From contig NC_003075.7 of NCBI RefSeq assembly GCF_000001735.4, forward strand, positions 12,339,001-12,403,000: a DNA stretch of 64,000 nucleotides. Direction: 5' to 3'. Shown here in pieces: positions 1 to 13,456 of this stretch. The first letter of the stretch is position 1; each line of letters opens with the position of its first letter. The translations under genes were made by a program, and so were the position numbers. Origin of the DNA: Arabidopsis thaliana. Its lineage: Eukaryota; Streptophyta; Magnoliopsida; Brassicales; Brassicaceae. The notes below the pieces were generated by a model that worked only from the letters and a program-made list of their open reading frames with translations, was not told where the DNA came from and did not search any database.

Positions 1-26
1 ATACTTATCCCCTTGAAATAAATCAC
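1..26 (-). repeat. Short duplicate of a dirigent coding segment
   Basis: The first 25 or so bases match positions 195-220, inside the DIR6 coding region (the Phe-Gln-Gly-Ala-Lys-Tyr codons), with one obvious mismatch. Similarity stops near base 25. The fragment may belong to a second dirigent copy or pseudogene beyond the left edge, or be a local filler duplication. The flanking bases 27-151 would be the DIR6 3' untranslated region. Confidence 0.55.
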
Positions 27-151
27 ATAATAATTATAGATAAACAAAAAGACAACAGCAAAAGAAAAGGCAAAAAAAAAACTTAATTATTGTAAACACA
101 TTTCTCTGTGTCAACATAAAATTTTCAAACAAAACACACATTCTTAGCTAC

Positions 152-721
<570 letters not shown>

Positions 722-771
722 CTAGAGATTAGTGAGTTGTGAGATGTGTTTAATGAAGGAGGCTTAAACCC

Positions 772-781
772 ATTTATATAG
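772..781 (-). promoter_or_regulatory. TATA box of DIR6
   Basis: CTATATAAAT on the minus strand lies 57-66 bases upstream of the DIR6 ATG, leaving room for a leader of about 25-35 nt. Position and sequence fit a plant TATA box. Confidence 0.6.
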
Positions 782-3533
782 AAGTATTATTCACTTGTTT
801 TAATAAATAATTTATTTGGATAATCGTTTTCAAAGTTTGAGGGACATATCTAATGGGTTGTTGATGTTTTGCCGATTTATATTTAAGATATAAATTAGAA
901 AGATCATAAGGTTTAACGACCATGCGGAAGCGGGGTTGGTGGTAACTAAGCTACAACCTAATTTCACTTTCTTGATAGATTTAATATTTTTTGACAGGAA
1001 AAAGATATATATATATATATATATAATGATTTGAAACTATTATTAAACGGTATGGTGAGTCCAACCTAAAAGCATAAAGTCGAAGGCTAGCTAGCTAATG
1101 TAACAGCAAGTGTATACTAATTATCTGAAAAATAAATTTAAACAAAACGTCAAACGAAAGTGTTACGCAGAAATGGAAAAAAAGACCAATTATTAAAAGA
1201 CCATTTTGGAAATATTGCTTTGAGACCGCCCATCATTCATGTGCGGTCCATATGGCTAAAATTAGGTAACTTGTAAAACAAATCACCAAATCACGTTCTA
1301 GCTTTGCTTCTAAGATTGCTACTAATCAACGATTTTCTTGAAATCACGTTCTATTTATTCGTAATTATTCGGACTAACGGATATTGAAAAATCAACTCCA
1401 GATTTAAACAAGATGGACAATTGATGAAACAATGTGGGAATAAAGATGTTGAATTGATATGATACGAATTTTACATAGAAAGCCAAATTTTGAAACTTCA
1501 ACTACGGTAGATCTCGTCAGGAGGACATGATCACGATTCATGAAGATGTTTATATAAAGTTAATATTGATAATGTATTTTATGTATATAGATGTTATAAT
1601 TATACAAGGGCATGCTCGTGTACTAGAACAATTATTCCCCTCTGCCGCTTTACTTTCAGTGTAAGACTAACATATAAAAAAACATTATCGGCGAAACTTT
1701 ATAATCAATTGAGAAAAAATCATTTAAGAAAGCGTCCTAATTTTCTTTCAATACGACTCTTTTTCAATCAAACAAAAGAAAAAAAATCGTCCAATTTTTC
1801 TCATATATATTTTAAAAGCCGTATAAGTCAATAATATTTGTCACTAACTCCTTCCTAATACATGAGTAAAAGCATAAACGTCGAAAAGTCAAACAAGAGG
1901 ATTTGATTAAAAAGAAGAAAAAAAGAGTTCAAATGGGTTTAGTTGCCTAACTAGTAACTACCCTTTTGTTCCTTTGATTTCAGAGCAGACCCATGTGAAA
2001 AGTAAACAGCTTCTAAACCAATTATGTTATTTACAAACTTCACAACGATCTAACTATCTTGAAAATTAGAAAAAGAAAAGAGAAAAACTGCTTTGAAACC
2101 ATGAACCCCAAAGATACTAAAAATCTGAACTAAAGCTCTGTAAAGTCCTTTGAAAATGGAGAAGTTAGACAGAGTTGAAAATCAAACCACACCACTATGT
2201 CATGAAACGTGGCCGAAGAGTTTTGGTTTCACTGGGTGTCGTGCATGCTCATGTTTCTAAGACTTTGAAGAGAGTTAAAAAAAATAGATTGTTTCTATAT
2301 TTTTCTAAAGATAATTATAATTCACATTATTATCAAAAAAGTATAAATATAATTTAGTTTCGTGAGAATGTTAGGATATCAATAAAAAAAAGTTTAATAA
2401 AAGTGTGATTTAGGAAAAAAGCTTCTTCTCTTAGTAGTACGTAAATCGTTTTTGAACCACATTACTAAGGAAAATGCCTTGTTACGAAATAAGCACATGC
2501 TTGGTTTTACTCCGAAGCATGAGGCATCAAAGAAGTCGAGAGCTTGCTTTGCTGCATGATTTACCATTGGTTGTTCTCTCTACTTTCTCTAGAAACACTT
2601 ACAAAATTCCATGAGAAATATTTTATGTATGCATGCCTGAAATTCGATCAACCGGCAATGAATTGACTAATCATCAATATTCACAACATATCCGAGAATT
2701 AGGTTTCATAATTCACAGAAAACTGATCATTCGTGATAAGAAATCTCAAAACAAATTCCAAATTCATCATGGAAACATTATAAAATTTCACTTTATAAAA
2801 AAAAAAAAACTCAACTAAACAATCACTCTGCGGCTTATTAAAGCCAAAATTAGTCAGAGCGAGAAAAAAAGATCAATATATGGTTGCGCATATATACATA
2901 TATATTAATCCAAGATATATTTTGTTTTTCATTTAGAAGCAACTCTATAAAACAATCCATGCAACAGTTTCAGCAGTCATTAACATCAAATTTGAAACTA
3001 AAACATATAATAGTCCATATGTCGACAGAAAAAGTGATGAAACACATAAATCATCACAACGCATATATGCATAAACAAACAAATTTAAGCCAGCATCGTT
3101 TTTTTTTTTAGAAGTCTCCCAAAATAGTCATTAACTACAAAACATTCGATAAAGTCGTCAATTAAATTCCATGGAAGTTCGGTAATTTTGTAAACCAAAT
3201 TAATTTCTATTTTGAAAACTAATTTGAAGACAAAACAGAAAACTGTGAAAAAACTATACTATATTATTCACCGTTGGTAGTTATTATATAAAATCAAGAT
3301 GTATAACATTTTATTTTATTCACCGTAGGTAGTTATTTTTTTGTCAAACCGTTGGTAGTTCAATTGATGTATATAATTAGTTGGTCATGTAAATTAAAAG
3401 AAGAAAATGTCACGGAGACCTTAGCATATAGAAATCATTTATTCGCAATTATTATTTACAATATGAAACACATGTTATTATACAAGCCAATCTTTTGACC
3501 TTTCGAGTCTTGGAATCCCAAATAGAAAATTCA
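782..3533. other. Intergenic region, DIR6 promoter side to CHX17 3' end
   Basis: AT-rich DNA with no supported gene. It holds the upstream region of DIR6 and, near its right end, the 3' flank of CHX17. Only short, low-complexity open frames occur. I see no tRNA or mobile-element termini. A (TA)n run lies at 1005-1025. Confidence 0.6.
1005..1025. repeat. (AT)n microsatellite
   Basis: Uninterrupted alternating A and T for 21 bases. Confidence 0.9.
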
Positions 3534-6500
3534 CTAAGGACTCTCAGAATCCTCAACCAGCGACTCTTCAGTCGTGACGTTCTTCGAAATTCCGACCGGA
3601 CGGCTTGCTATATACTGTTGCACCACCAACACTGATGCCACCGTCGAAACACTTTCGCTTTCCGTTAACAAATTCCCGATCGGTCCAAGCTCAGGCGTGT
3701 CGCTTCTTACGTTTATCCCTGACGCTACAGAACCTTCCGGTGACTTCCCCACCAAGAAAAGGTTGCTTTTAGAATACTCTTTAATAACTTCGATAACTTC
3801 CTCGTAACATTTCACGATTTTCTCTTCGTAAATGATATGAGATTCAGAATCCGAATTAGAACGAGAACTTTCTTTTTCTTTAATCTTTGCTTTAAGTTCG
3901 GTTATAGCTTCAATATCAATCAATCTAGTTGCCCCTGAACAGAGCTGATCTTCGGTTATCTCGATCCTCACGTTTTCCGGTTTGAATTCATCGCTAGGGA
4001 TAAACCGAACAACGGTTAAGCTTATCCCGGGATGTTCAGCCATTCGCACCGCAAACGCTAACGCCTCACGATCATCATTCCCTCCAAAAAACAAAACTGT
4101 TATAGTCAACGAGAAATCACTAGACGCGACACGTGTCGTACCACCAAGTCCACGATCAACCAAAATCGCAACAGAACATGGAGATTCCTCCATAACCTTC
4201 TTGTTAATCCAACGGTAGTCATTCCTAGTCGTCTCCCATGTTCTGTCCAGCCTAACGTGCTTATGAAACGGAAGAATCACCATAGCGGTTTTTTTGCGTT
4301 CCGCGCTTTGGCAAATATCCTCATGTATAGTCGCCATCGGTGAGATCGCTGTCATGGGACGCACTGAGACACGGCTGAGTCTTCGGAAAGCCTCGAATGC
4401 GACCACAACCATGTCGGAAGAAGAACTATTGTTCTCAGATTTGTCTTTGTTCCAGAAGGGAAGACCGTTTCTCCTGACCTTGTGTGCCATGAGTATAGCC
4501 GATGATCTCTCTGAAAGCTCCATAAGATGCATCGCGTAGACTGATAGATTTTCTTTACGGTTTATGCCTCGGGATGCTTCTATGAGGTTGACGATCGTGG
4601 GGATGTTCATTATGCTCTGGAAACAGAACATGAGGCAGAGCGGTTTGTTTGAACGGTTCGTCTCCTCCACCGTTCGGTTCTTATAATCAGCTTTGGTTAA
4701 GGATTTACCCGGTTTGTACACTGCCAGAACTAGAGGAGTCGTCATGAATGTGGTGAATATCGCCATTAGAACCATTATAGCGAAAATTTGATCATTCAGA
4801 ACCTGTGACAACACATCAAGAAATTAAGTAAATATGCAAATATTTTTATACAACATGAGTTTTAGTTTGGAAGTTAATGGACTTACCCCTCTGTCTTTAC
4901 CAATGTTGAGGACGATGAGCTCAACAAGACCTTTCGTGTTCATCAAGAAACCAAGCGCTAAAGACTGGTCAAGCGGAACTTTGCAGTAAAGGGAAACTAG
5001 GACTGTACCGATGATTTTACCGAAACAAGCATTAAATATAACCAAAACCAAGAGTCCCCAAGACTGAGCTCCTTGGATCGTCGCAACATTGGTCTTTAAA
5101 CCACTTGAGACGAAGTAGAGCGGCAAGAAAAGACCTGACACGAGATCCTCAACTTTCTCAACTAAAGCATTCGCGAAATTGCCTTCTTTAGGGAAAATAA
5201 CCCCGATCACAAAAGCACCAAACAGCGCATGAATCCCAATAAAGTCTGTGACGAAGCTAGCTGCAAGAACAATACCTAACGTGCAACACACGTAAAGTTC
5301 ATTTACCGGTTCTCCTTCAGGGCAACGTTTAGCAATCAACTTAATCCCTGGTTGCACAACAAAGATACAGAACAAGACAAAACCGCAACCCGAGAGAAAC
5401 ACCCAAAGAGAAGTAAGCGGAGAGCTCCCCTCTCCAGAAAGAGCCACCGCGAGAGCAAGGAGAATCCAAGCAGCCACGTCATTGACCGCAGCAGCGGACA
5501 AAGCAATCTTTCCGATATCAGTGGTTAGAAGCTTAATCTCAGCGAGTATTCGGGCCAAGACGGGAAACGCTGTGATGGAGAGAGCAACACCCATGAAGAC
5601 AAGGAAAGGAGCTTTGCTGGCTCCATCAGCTATGGAACTGCGGAGAGCAAAAGAAGTTCCAATGCCTAATACGAAAGGAAGAGTGATTCCGGCGAGAGCG
5701 ATAGAGAGAGCTCTCTTTCCGGTTCGCTTAAGAGATTTGGGATCGAGCTCGAGACCAACGAGGAAGAGGAAGAAGATGAGTCCTAAGTTTGCAAGTGTGT
5801 CTAAAACCGTTAGACTCTTTGGTGGGAAAACTGTGTTGATAAACTTAGTGCTTTTCCCAAGTGCTGATGGTCCAAGTAATATTCCACCCTAAAACCACAA
5901 TATAAAACTCAAACTTAAGACATTATAATTCCAAAAAAAAAATTGTAATAATCAATGATATGTGTTTTAAAGTGTATTATTTGACTAAACATTTAACAAG
6001 GAAAGTAATTATGAATTCATGATCCGTGACTGACTATCTTATCTGTTCAAAATGTTGAAATTTATCAATTCCCACAAGATTCATAGGAACGTGGAAGCAT
6101 AAACGGATATTATAAGATATCTCAAAGCTTAACGTGTCAGCGAATTTTGTGGAAGGAAAAAGAATATTCCCACGAAAGTTCCTACGATATATACGTCATA
6201 TATAAGCCCGAAGACTAATTCATCAAGTGTATGTATGATTGGGGCTACTAGTTTTAACTTGTAATGTAAATTTCCAAAAAATTCGTCACCTTATCTAATT
6301 ATTGATGAAACTAGTACTATCTTTGACTTTTAATTAGACCCCAAAAATGGATAAATAAGATTTTTAATAATAAACTTTGACCCAAAAAAAAAAAGATAAA
6401 TCATAAAGAAGTAAAGAAACGTACGACAATCTCGGCGATGACACGTGGCTGCCGGAGAGGACGGAGGAGAAAAGCAAGAAGACGAGTGAGAAGAAGAACG

Positions 6501-6616
6501 ATACAGATCTGGAGTATGAGAAGAGGCAACGCGTGTTCCAGAGGATTCTCTCCTTGAAAGACTCCATTAGAGGTTGCTTTCATTGGTCCTGGACATGTTG
6601 TACCGTTTGTTCCCAT
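3534..6616 (-). CDS. CHX17: Cation/H+ exchanger CHX17 (CPA2 family)
   Basis: Three coding exons on the minus strand: 6616-6425, 5888-4887 and 4802-3534, with GTACGT and GTAAGT donors and TTTTAG and CACAG acceptors. They join in phase to encode 820 aa, the length I recall for CHX17. The first ~430 residues hold about 12 membrane segments with Na+/H+ exchanger-like motifs ([24 protein letters not shown], a VNDVAAW segment and [13 protein letters not shown]). The rest is the large hydrophilic tail typical of plant CHX proteins. Family members exchange K+ for H+ in endomembranes (prevacuolar compartments) and affect K+ supply, pH and protein sorting. The leader probably has an intron: an ATCCGTGAGT donor near 6891 and an ATTTGTCAG acceptor near 6629. 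The paralogues CHX16, 18 and 19 are alternatives, but the neighbours fit CHX17. Confidence 0.93.
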
Positions 6617-7082
6617 GCTTTAAAGATCTGACAAATGATGAATATGCCACGAGAATTAGTCATTGTGGTAAGTTAAAATAGCACGTGAAGCGATTTAAGA
6701 CTTTTGATTCATTTATCAAACATTATCATGATACATTAATTACAGAGTAAAACTATGATCAGGCCTTTAACAAAAACAAAATTATGATTAGTCATTAGTC
6801 AATAATTTTCTTGATTACGTTATTTTTTCCTTGAAACCAAACAGATCAGATCAATACACGAGATTTCGATAGGTAAAGAGGCGATACTCACGGATTAATA
6901 TCTGAAAACGCAGATTATATCGGGACGGAGATGATTATCCGATCTAAATCGATTGATTTAATGTAGTTGATGATTTATGTTCGTGAAGTTGGAATATTTT
7001 TGGGTTTTAAAGAGAGACTTGAGGTTGAGGATAAAGTGTTTGAGTAAGAAGCGGATGCAGTATCAGGCCGTTACTAGGGGTC

Positions 7083-7090
7083 TTTTTATA
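7083..7090 (-). promoter_or_regulatory. Probable TATA box of CHX17
   Basis: Minus-strand TATAAAAA about 465 bases upstream of the CHX17 ATG. This distance is reasonable only if the leader carries the intron inferred between about 6891 and 6629. Confidence 0.45.
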
Positions 7091-8548
7091 GGCTGCAAGT
7101 CAACGAAATACCAATAATGTCCTTATTTGCGCGGGAATGATTTCTTCTTCTGTTTTTTTTTTCTAATATAAATAAAACAAGTAAACATTATCTTGATTCT
7201 TGAGGCTAGGGTTGGCAACTAGCAAACTGATTTCTTTAAGAAATTGGTGAGAAATGCTTCCCAATTTGGACGGTATTTGGAAACTAGTAATATATAAATA
7301 TCTAATTATCTACTTGTTTTCGGTATGGGATATGTGAGTGGTACATTGTTTTAAATTATATTGGTTTATTAGCTCAAGCAATAATGTAGTTTCACTATCA
7401 CTAGTAATTCCTTTAGGCCACAAGATCTAAGATTTCACATACTATTAGTCTTATTTTACCATATTTTGGTATGGTCAAACAACTAGTCTTGATAGTTCTA
7501 ATTTGAGCTCCTTGATTCCAATTCCCATTAATCACATAATTCTTATTCACTTATCAAATATTGGATTTACACACTCATTTCATCGTATGCATGTTCTCAT
7601 TGACGTCGATTCGTTCACATGTCAACATCTGATATTCGTCTTCTCTCCTACCATCAAAATTTAACCCAACATATTCATAGAATCGATAATTAGTTGATAT
7701 GATGAGTATAACGAAATTTATTTTTAAGACTTCTATTTTTAACTAATATTATGTGTATAACATATAATTATATAACATTAGTATATGAGATGACATAGAA
7801 ATTTGACAGTATGTTCAGATAAAAATACAAGTCTTATTTGTATACTTGCCAGTTGCCACTTGTAGGATAAGCCAAAATTAGTCTTTTTTTCTATCTTGGT
7901 ATTCATATTTCAGGCCACCAAAAAAGAAGAAAGCAAATAAACAGTCAAATTAGACTCTTTCGTAAAATAGACCTCAAATGTATATTATCTCTCTCTCTCT
8001 CTTATCGGTTATCGTCGGTTCGCCACCATCACATACCTTTCTAGTAACGTAAGGTTGACCAAATTAAGCTTCTTGATCGAATTTTGCTTGCTCTTAAACA
8101 CAGAAATACAACCATATATCTCGTATATGCACAAAAAGTATATCTGTATGACTAAAACTCTTGAAATAAAACACCGATCCACCTTTTCTATATACACGTA
8201 TCCCTATATAAATTAAGTAAAATGGAATTAAGGTCTCAGTTGTACAAAGGAATGAATAAGACATTAGATTGAAAATATTAGTTTGACAGGTGATTCAACC
8301 CGCCATATGGGATAACAAAGAGTGAATACATATCCAAATTCGATTAACATTCAACAGTGCAATTAATATGACAGATCACATGTTTTAACTAGAGAAATTT
8401 AAGTCAAATATATTCCAACTTCTAATTGTTAAAAATGAATCATTGGGTACCTGACTGAACCAAAAAATTTCACATGTTTGGATTTGATAATTTTAAAAAG
8501 AAGGTTAAAACAAACTCAGGTAGAGGAGACTTTCATATTTTTCCCAAA

Positions 8549-8612
8549 CAGTAAATTTTTAAGCTAGACATAATAATATACAGCAAATTTTTAAGCTAGA
8601 CATAATAATATA
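8549..8612. repeat. Two-copy 32-bp tandem repeat
   Basis: 8549-8580 and 8581-8612 are the same 32-mer with one substitution in the fourth base (CAGT versus CAGC). The near identity suggests a recent duplication. Confidence 0.92.
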
Positions 8613-9769
8613 CAGCGCAAAATCTATGAAGCTCGTTGACACTTGACGAAACTTTACATCTCAAAACTAATTAACTAATTATCTTAGAATAGTAATACAT
8701 TTATTTTATATACTAAATTACGTTCTAAAATTTTTCAATGCAGAGTTTAGAGTAGTAATACATTTAAATTATATATTAAATTTTTCAATGTTCTTTTCTT
8801 TAGCGATTGAATAATTGTGTATAGTCAATTTGGATAATTTTACATTATGAAGTTGTCATATGACTCATATACAGTATATGATATCACTATATTCGTTATA
8901 TACACGTGCCATAAAGTTAGACTTCCATTCAATCTTTATAACTGAGTTGTATCCAGACCTTTGTCAAAAATTAATCCAAAAGTTAAAAAAAAAAATCTAT
9001 ATGAATTAGTAACCTAACTAAACAGGGAATATGATATTAGTTTGAAATAAAAGCATTTATGTTTCAAAACAACAAAACCATTCTTTCTCCCAACATAATA
9101 ATAATATATTTGAAATGTTCATCGATAATTAAAAAATCATCAATCATACTTGTAAAGTCAGATTACAAATTCAGTGTATTATCGTTTACTAAGTTAATGT
9201 CAATGCTCGGTTGATTGAACATATAAAAAATGTTTTTTGATTATTGGACCACTTACAAAATTTAGTTCTTTGAACGGAAATAATTATAATGACACACAAA
9301 CTATTGTCAGATTCTTTTCGAATCTCTTATAAAATCATACATTGCTGATTAATGTTTTAACATACAGTTACATTAACATAAACCATTAGTATATCCACAA
9401 GTTTGGGATATGACTCATATGATATGTTAGCGTTCGCGATCAGCATTCAGCAAGCGATTAAGTCTGTTTAGATGTTTGAATTTATGATATATAGACAAAA
9501 TTATCATTGCAATTTGTCTAAATGTACAAAAGTATATATTATCGTAAATATAAATCGTGGTACTATACTCTTTATCTAACGCTTTGGTTGTGTATAGTGT
9601 GCACACCTGTTACGTATATCTGTCATGTTGAAATGGTAAACCACCCAAAGTTTAGATAACTAAAAGAGTGATTTTCTAATTGGAATCCGAAACAAATATT
9701 ATTTAATCAAAACATTACGAGACGGCAAAAAATACAAAAAAAATAACATAGTGGTTTTGGAGTTCCGGA

Positions 9770-9803
9770 CACGTGGGAGGAACTAAGATACCGGTGACAC
9801 GTG
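9770..9803. promoter_or_regulatory. Pair of G-box/ABRE-like elements
   Basis: CACGTG cores at 9770-9775 (in ACACGTGG) and 9798-9803 (in ACACGTGT), 28 bases apart. Such pairs bind bZIP (ABF/AREB) or bHLH factors. They lie about 1.8 kb from the VHA-G2 start codon and 2.7 kb from the CHX17 TATA box, so the target is uncertain. Confidence 0.45.
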
Positions 9804-11007
9804 TATGTGTAACGTTTCGGCCATACAAAACGTTCATTAGATTCTTTAAACATCATCTTTCATATACACTTGGTCATATAAATCGCTTTCATCGGAGAGT
9901 CAACCAATATAAGTTGATGATACATCTTTAGCCGATTTTTTTTTTTCTTTTTTTAATGTTAAAACATGATCACAATTAGGTTTGGATAGGATAATAACAA
10001 CAGCAACTGAATTTGGTAATGATACCGATGTTAATATTTATGTACGTTAAACGATAAATTTGAATAAGAAAAAAAAAAAGCACAAAAATCATACAATTTG
10101 ATTAAACAGACAGTTTATATAATGTGTACTGTTGGTAATCCTACCGCTAGACAATGTACTTTTAATGTGATTACTAATTACAAAAGTGGTAAGAATTAGT
10201 ATTGCGCTACTTCTATGTCAAACTAATCATACCAAATAGATCTTATCGATAAAACATAGATATATTATATATATATGTGGATTGTGGTGATCATAGATGC
10301 ATAGACTTTTGCCCCAATCATATGTTAGTTAATCATGCCTGACGTAGTTTTATACAATAATTCTTTTGTATATCAGCTGGGGCCACGTAAGAACCCCATT
10401 CTTACCTCACCTTGATGCTATGCTTTTACTATACTATCAGATAATCACATAAATTAGATTAGAGGTGTGATTGGTGTTTATTACTAGAGCAATCAGTACT
10501 ATTCAGTAGAAATTAAGAAAAGAAAAAAGTTTTTTTTTTTAAAGATAGAGAGGAGGAGAAAAGAAAAGGTAAATTTAGAGAAATTTTGTTTCTTCGTGTA
10601 ATGGCAAAAACTACAGTGAACGCAACAAAATTTGCAAAGAAAGATGAGGCTATGAGGCTATGACTATCCCCATTGAAACAGAGCAAAACCCCAAGAACAT
10701 CACTGAGTATTTTCAATGACTATCGATAAAGTTTCACATTGTTGTTTTCATACATTATTATATGCAACAGAAACAGTTTTCAGTTTGATTTTTCACTTTT
10801 GTCCTTTTGTCTGCCTCTCTGAGAGATAAGTAGACAGAGAAAGATGTTTAGTTTTTTGGATTATTTACTTTGCAAGGATTATTACGGAGAAGGAAACACG
10901 TAACGAAATGAAAATGCATAGACATGCAAATTGCTTAGTGCTTACTCCACCGTTCATTGCTTTATTTTTTGTTGTTGGAAATTTGGAATGGACCATTCCT
11001 ATATTAA

Positions 11008-11050
11008 TGGGCCTGATCTGTTTAGAGAATAATGGGTTTCATTAGGCCCA
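11008..11050. promoter_or_regulatory. Paired site II motifs of the VHA-G2 promoter
   Basis: TGGGCC at 11008-11013 and GGCCCA at 11045-11050. Site II motifs (TCP-factor targets) are common in promoters of housekeeping and mitochondrial or ribosomal genes. The pyrimidine-rich stretch that follows (11080-11160) looks like the transcribed leader. A leader intron is likely, from a GTGAATTTC donor near 11169 to a GACAAACAG acceptor at 11550. Confidence 0.5.
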
Positions 11051-11576
11051 TAATTTTATTCGAATTCATCAATCTTCTTGATCTCTCTATTCATTCTTCT
11101 GTATTCAATAATTTTTAAGTTTTTCTCCGGTCTTCTCTGTCTCTCTGTCCATTTTCGTGGCGAAGAAGGTGAATTTCTTCTCTTTGTTTCTCCTAGATTT
11201 CTCAAAAAGATTGTACCTTTTGGATTCTAGATCTTATTTGATCCAATGTTGGATCGAAATTATCCTTCTTTGTTCTAGAATTTGGTTACTGGGCTGAACA
11301 GATCTTGTTTGACTCATGGAACAAATTGTGGATTTTTGATTTGATCTGATTGAAATTTACTGACTTTACTATGAAACAAAGGGGATCGTATCTTATGCCT
11401 GACCCGATCACCGTTTTAGATTCATGTGTTTGTTTAAACAATGTTGTTGAAGTTGTCATTTTTTGGATTCTGTGGTTTGGTTTCTCACGTTGTTTATGCA
11501 AATTCATAGATAAAAATTATATGAAGATTTGTGTTGTTTTTGACAAACAGATTTTTTAAGGTCTTTTCAAGAAATT

Positions 11577-12354
11577 ATGGAATCTGCAGGGATCCAGCAA
11601 CTGCTTGCTGCTGAACGTGAAGCTCAGCAAATTGTCAATGCCGCTAGGACCGGTATTTACAAGTTCTATGCTTATTCTCTGATACCTTGAATCTGAGACT
11701 CTAGAATTGCTTAAAAGTTTTTCATTTGATTGGTTTACTCATCGTTCAGTGTTCTTATAACTCTTTCGGTTTCTACGCGTATGTCTTGATTTAATGCCAG
11801 AGTTCTTCATGTACTGTGGATGCGTTTATCTGATGATATAGTCTTAGGATCATGATAAGAGTGATGACATAAAGCCTTTGGTTGAATATAGCATTTGATT
11901 GTAACTTTGTACTCATCATGGAAATTTAACAGTTGGGCACTAAATGAGTTGCAGAATTACAACTTGTGATTGAGAATCTGTATGTGTTTTGATTTTCAGC
12001 AAAAATGACTAGACTGAAGCAAGCCAAGGAAGAAGCTGAAACAGAGGTTGCTGAGCACAAAACCAGTACAGAGCAGGGGTTCCAGAGGAAACTCGAAGCG
12101 GTAATGTTGATAAACTGGTTTATAAGCCACTGAAAATGTGGTTCTTTTATTACATCTTGGTTCTTTCAAACACTTGTTATATTGATGAGAAATCTTGAAT
12201 GTAAAAACAGACAAGTGGAGATTCAGGTGCAAACGTGAAGAGGCTTGAGCAAGAGACTGATGCCAAAATCGAGCAATTGAAGAACGAAGCTACGAGAATT
12301 TCCAAAGATGTTGTGGATATGCTTCTGAAAAATGTGACCACAGTGAACAACTGA
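11577..12354 (+). CDS. VHA-G2: Vacuolar H+-ATPase subunit G (VHA-G2)
   Basis: Three coding exons (11577-11652, 12000-12100, 12211-12354) join in phase into a 106-aa protein, the usual length of plant V-ATPase subunit G. The start [17 protein letters not shown] is the conserved N-terminal helix of the family. The remainder is a highly charged helical, coiled-coil stretch ([14 protein letters not shown], then [18 protein letters not shown]) ending in [10 protein letters not shown]. Subunit G pairs with subunit E in the peripheral stalk that keeps the V1 head from rotating during ATP-driven proton pumping at the tonoplast and trans-Golgi network. The ATG fits the conserved N terminus. Isoform choice (G2 rather than G1 or G3) rests on the neighbours. 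Confidence 0.95.
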
Positions 12355-13456
12355 GTATAATATCTCAAGGAAACCATCAACTGTAAAATGGTGTGATATT
12401 TTCAGTGGATACGTTCATTCCTTTCTTTATATTGTTTTGTGGAATCCAGACTCGTCTGTTGCTATTGATTTTGAAATTGTGTCTTGAAGCATTGTATTCA
12501 TTTCTACAGAAAGTCGCTTAGGACTTTTGTGTGTTGTAATAAAATTGAGAACAAAGGAGCCCATTGGATTTTGTTTCATCAAGAAGATTGGAAATATTCG
12601 AACAAGAACCGTCGGTTGTTTTGCAATATCACTTTGTGGCTATTTTGGAAAAGTTGCTTAAGAAAATATCTTTGTGAACAAAATTAAGCATTATGTTTGT
12701 TGGAAATGAGGTAGGACTTCCTGAAAATGGAAATGGATCCATGATGGGTGATGGGCCATCATCCAAGATGGACTAAATGATGAAGAAATGGAGTGGAGGG
12801 TGATGATGAAGAACGATAGAGATTTTGATGAACTGTGATGAATGTTGACGGTGTTACAGTTAGAACGTCCAGGATTTGGAGTGCAAGGATCATATATACC
12901 CGGTATGTGAATTTGATCGTTAATCTTGATGGCGTTGCTCAATGGTAAGTTCGGTCTTCGCAGATTGTTAGGCTCGTCTACCATCTTCACTCATCAGAGC
13001 TAAGGCAGTGCTAGTTGACCGGCCTCTTGACATTATATATGTTCACGGCTCTTTGTCATTAGTTGGTCTTTATCAGGTTTTTAATTGAAAATGTTAAGTA
13101 AGACTTTTTATTGACTGTTATAACAATGGTTTTAATATGCTAACGAGAATGCAACATCAAAAATTATGTAGTTTTTTCTTCTCATATAGAAAACGTAGAA
13201 AATGTAGTTATTGGGCAAAAGAAGAATAAAAGAATATAGACTAGTAGTAAAAGCAAAAAACTAGAGTAATAATAAAGGAATAAAAGTGTGTAGATGAGAA
13301 AAGGGAACTACCCGGTCTAAGCTTCTACGCATTAAATAATTGACAGTTTCCAACATTATCTTAGTTTGTGTCCAAGTCCACGTTCCAATGAAGTAAAGAA
13401 AAATATAAAGGGATTTTTTCTACAAAATTTACCCCAAAAGTTCTAAATTTGAAGCT
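12355..13456. other. VHA-G2 3' flank and MIR319A upstream region
   Basis: Positions 12355-12690 are the probable VHA-G2 3' UTR and terminator region. 12691-13010 is less AT-rich and holds a 99-codon minus-strand open frame of unknown meaning. 13050-13456 is the likely proximal promoter of MIR319A. Confidence 0.5.
12691..12990 (-). other. Unassigned 99-codon open frame
   Basis: A minus-strand open frame whose first half has protein-like composition (PNNLRRPNLPLSNAI, then DPCTPNPGRSNC) and whose second half is Ser/His/Phe-rich. I recognise no family, signal peptide or membrane segment. It lies between the VHA-G2 3' end and the MIR319A promoter. It could be a small unannotated gene, a gene fragment, or chance. 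An inner ATG at 12984 is an alternative start. Confidence 0.2.

Larger units (their letters stand above)
7091..10990. other. Long divergent intergenic region CHX17 / VHA-G2
   Basis: About 3.9 kb of AT-rich DNA between two divergent genes. It contains a perfect-period 32-bp tandem pair at 8549-8612, a looser duplication around 8684-8795 (two blocks sharing AGTAATACATTT and AAATTTTTCAATG), and two ACACGTG elements at 9770-9803. Open frames are short and of low complexity. No gene is supported. Confidence 0.6.

Noticed and set aside
11286..11559. Open frames on both strands before VHA-G2
   Set aside because: They lie in the probable leader intron, overlap each other and resemble no protein.
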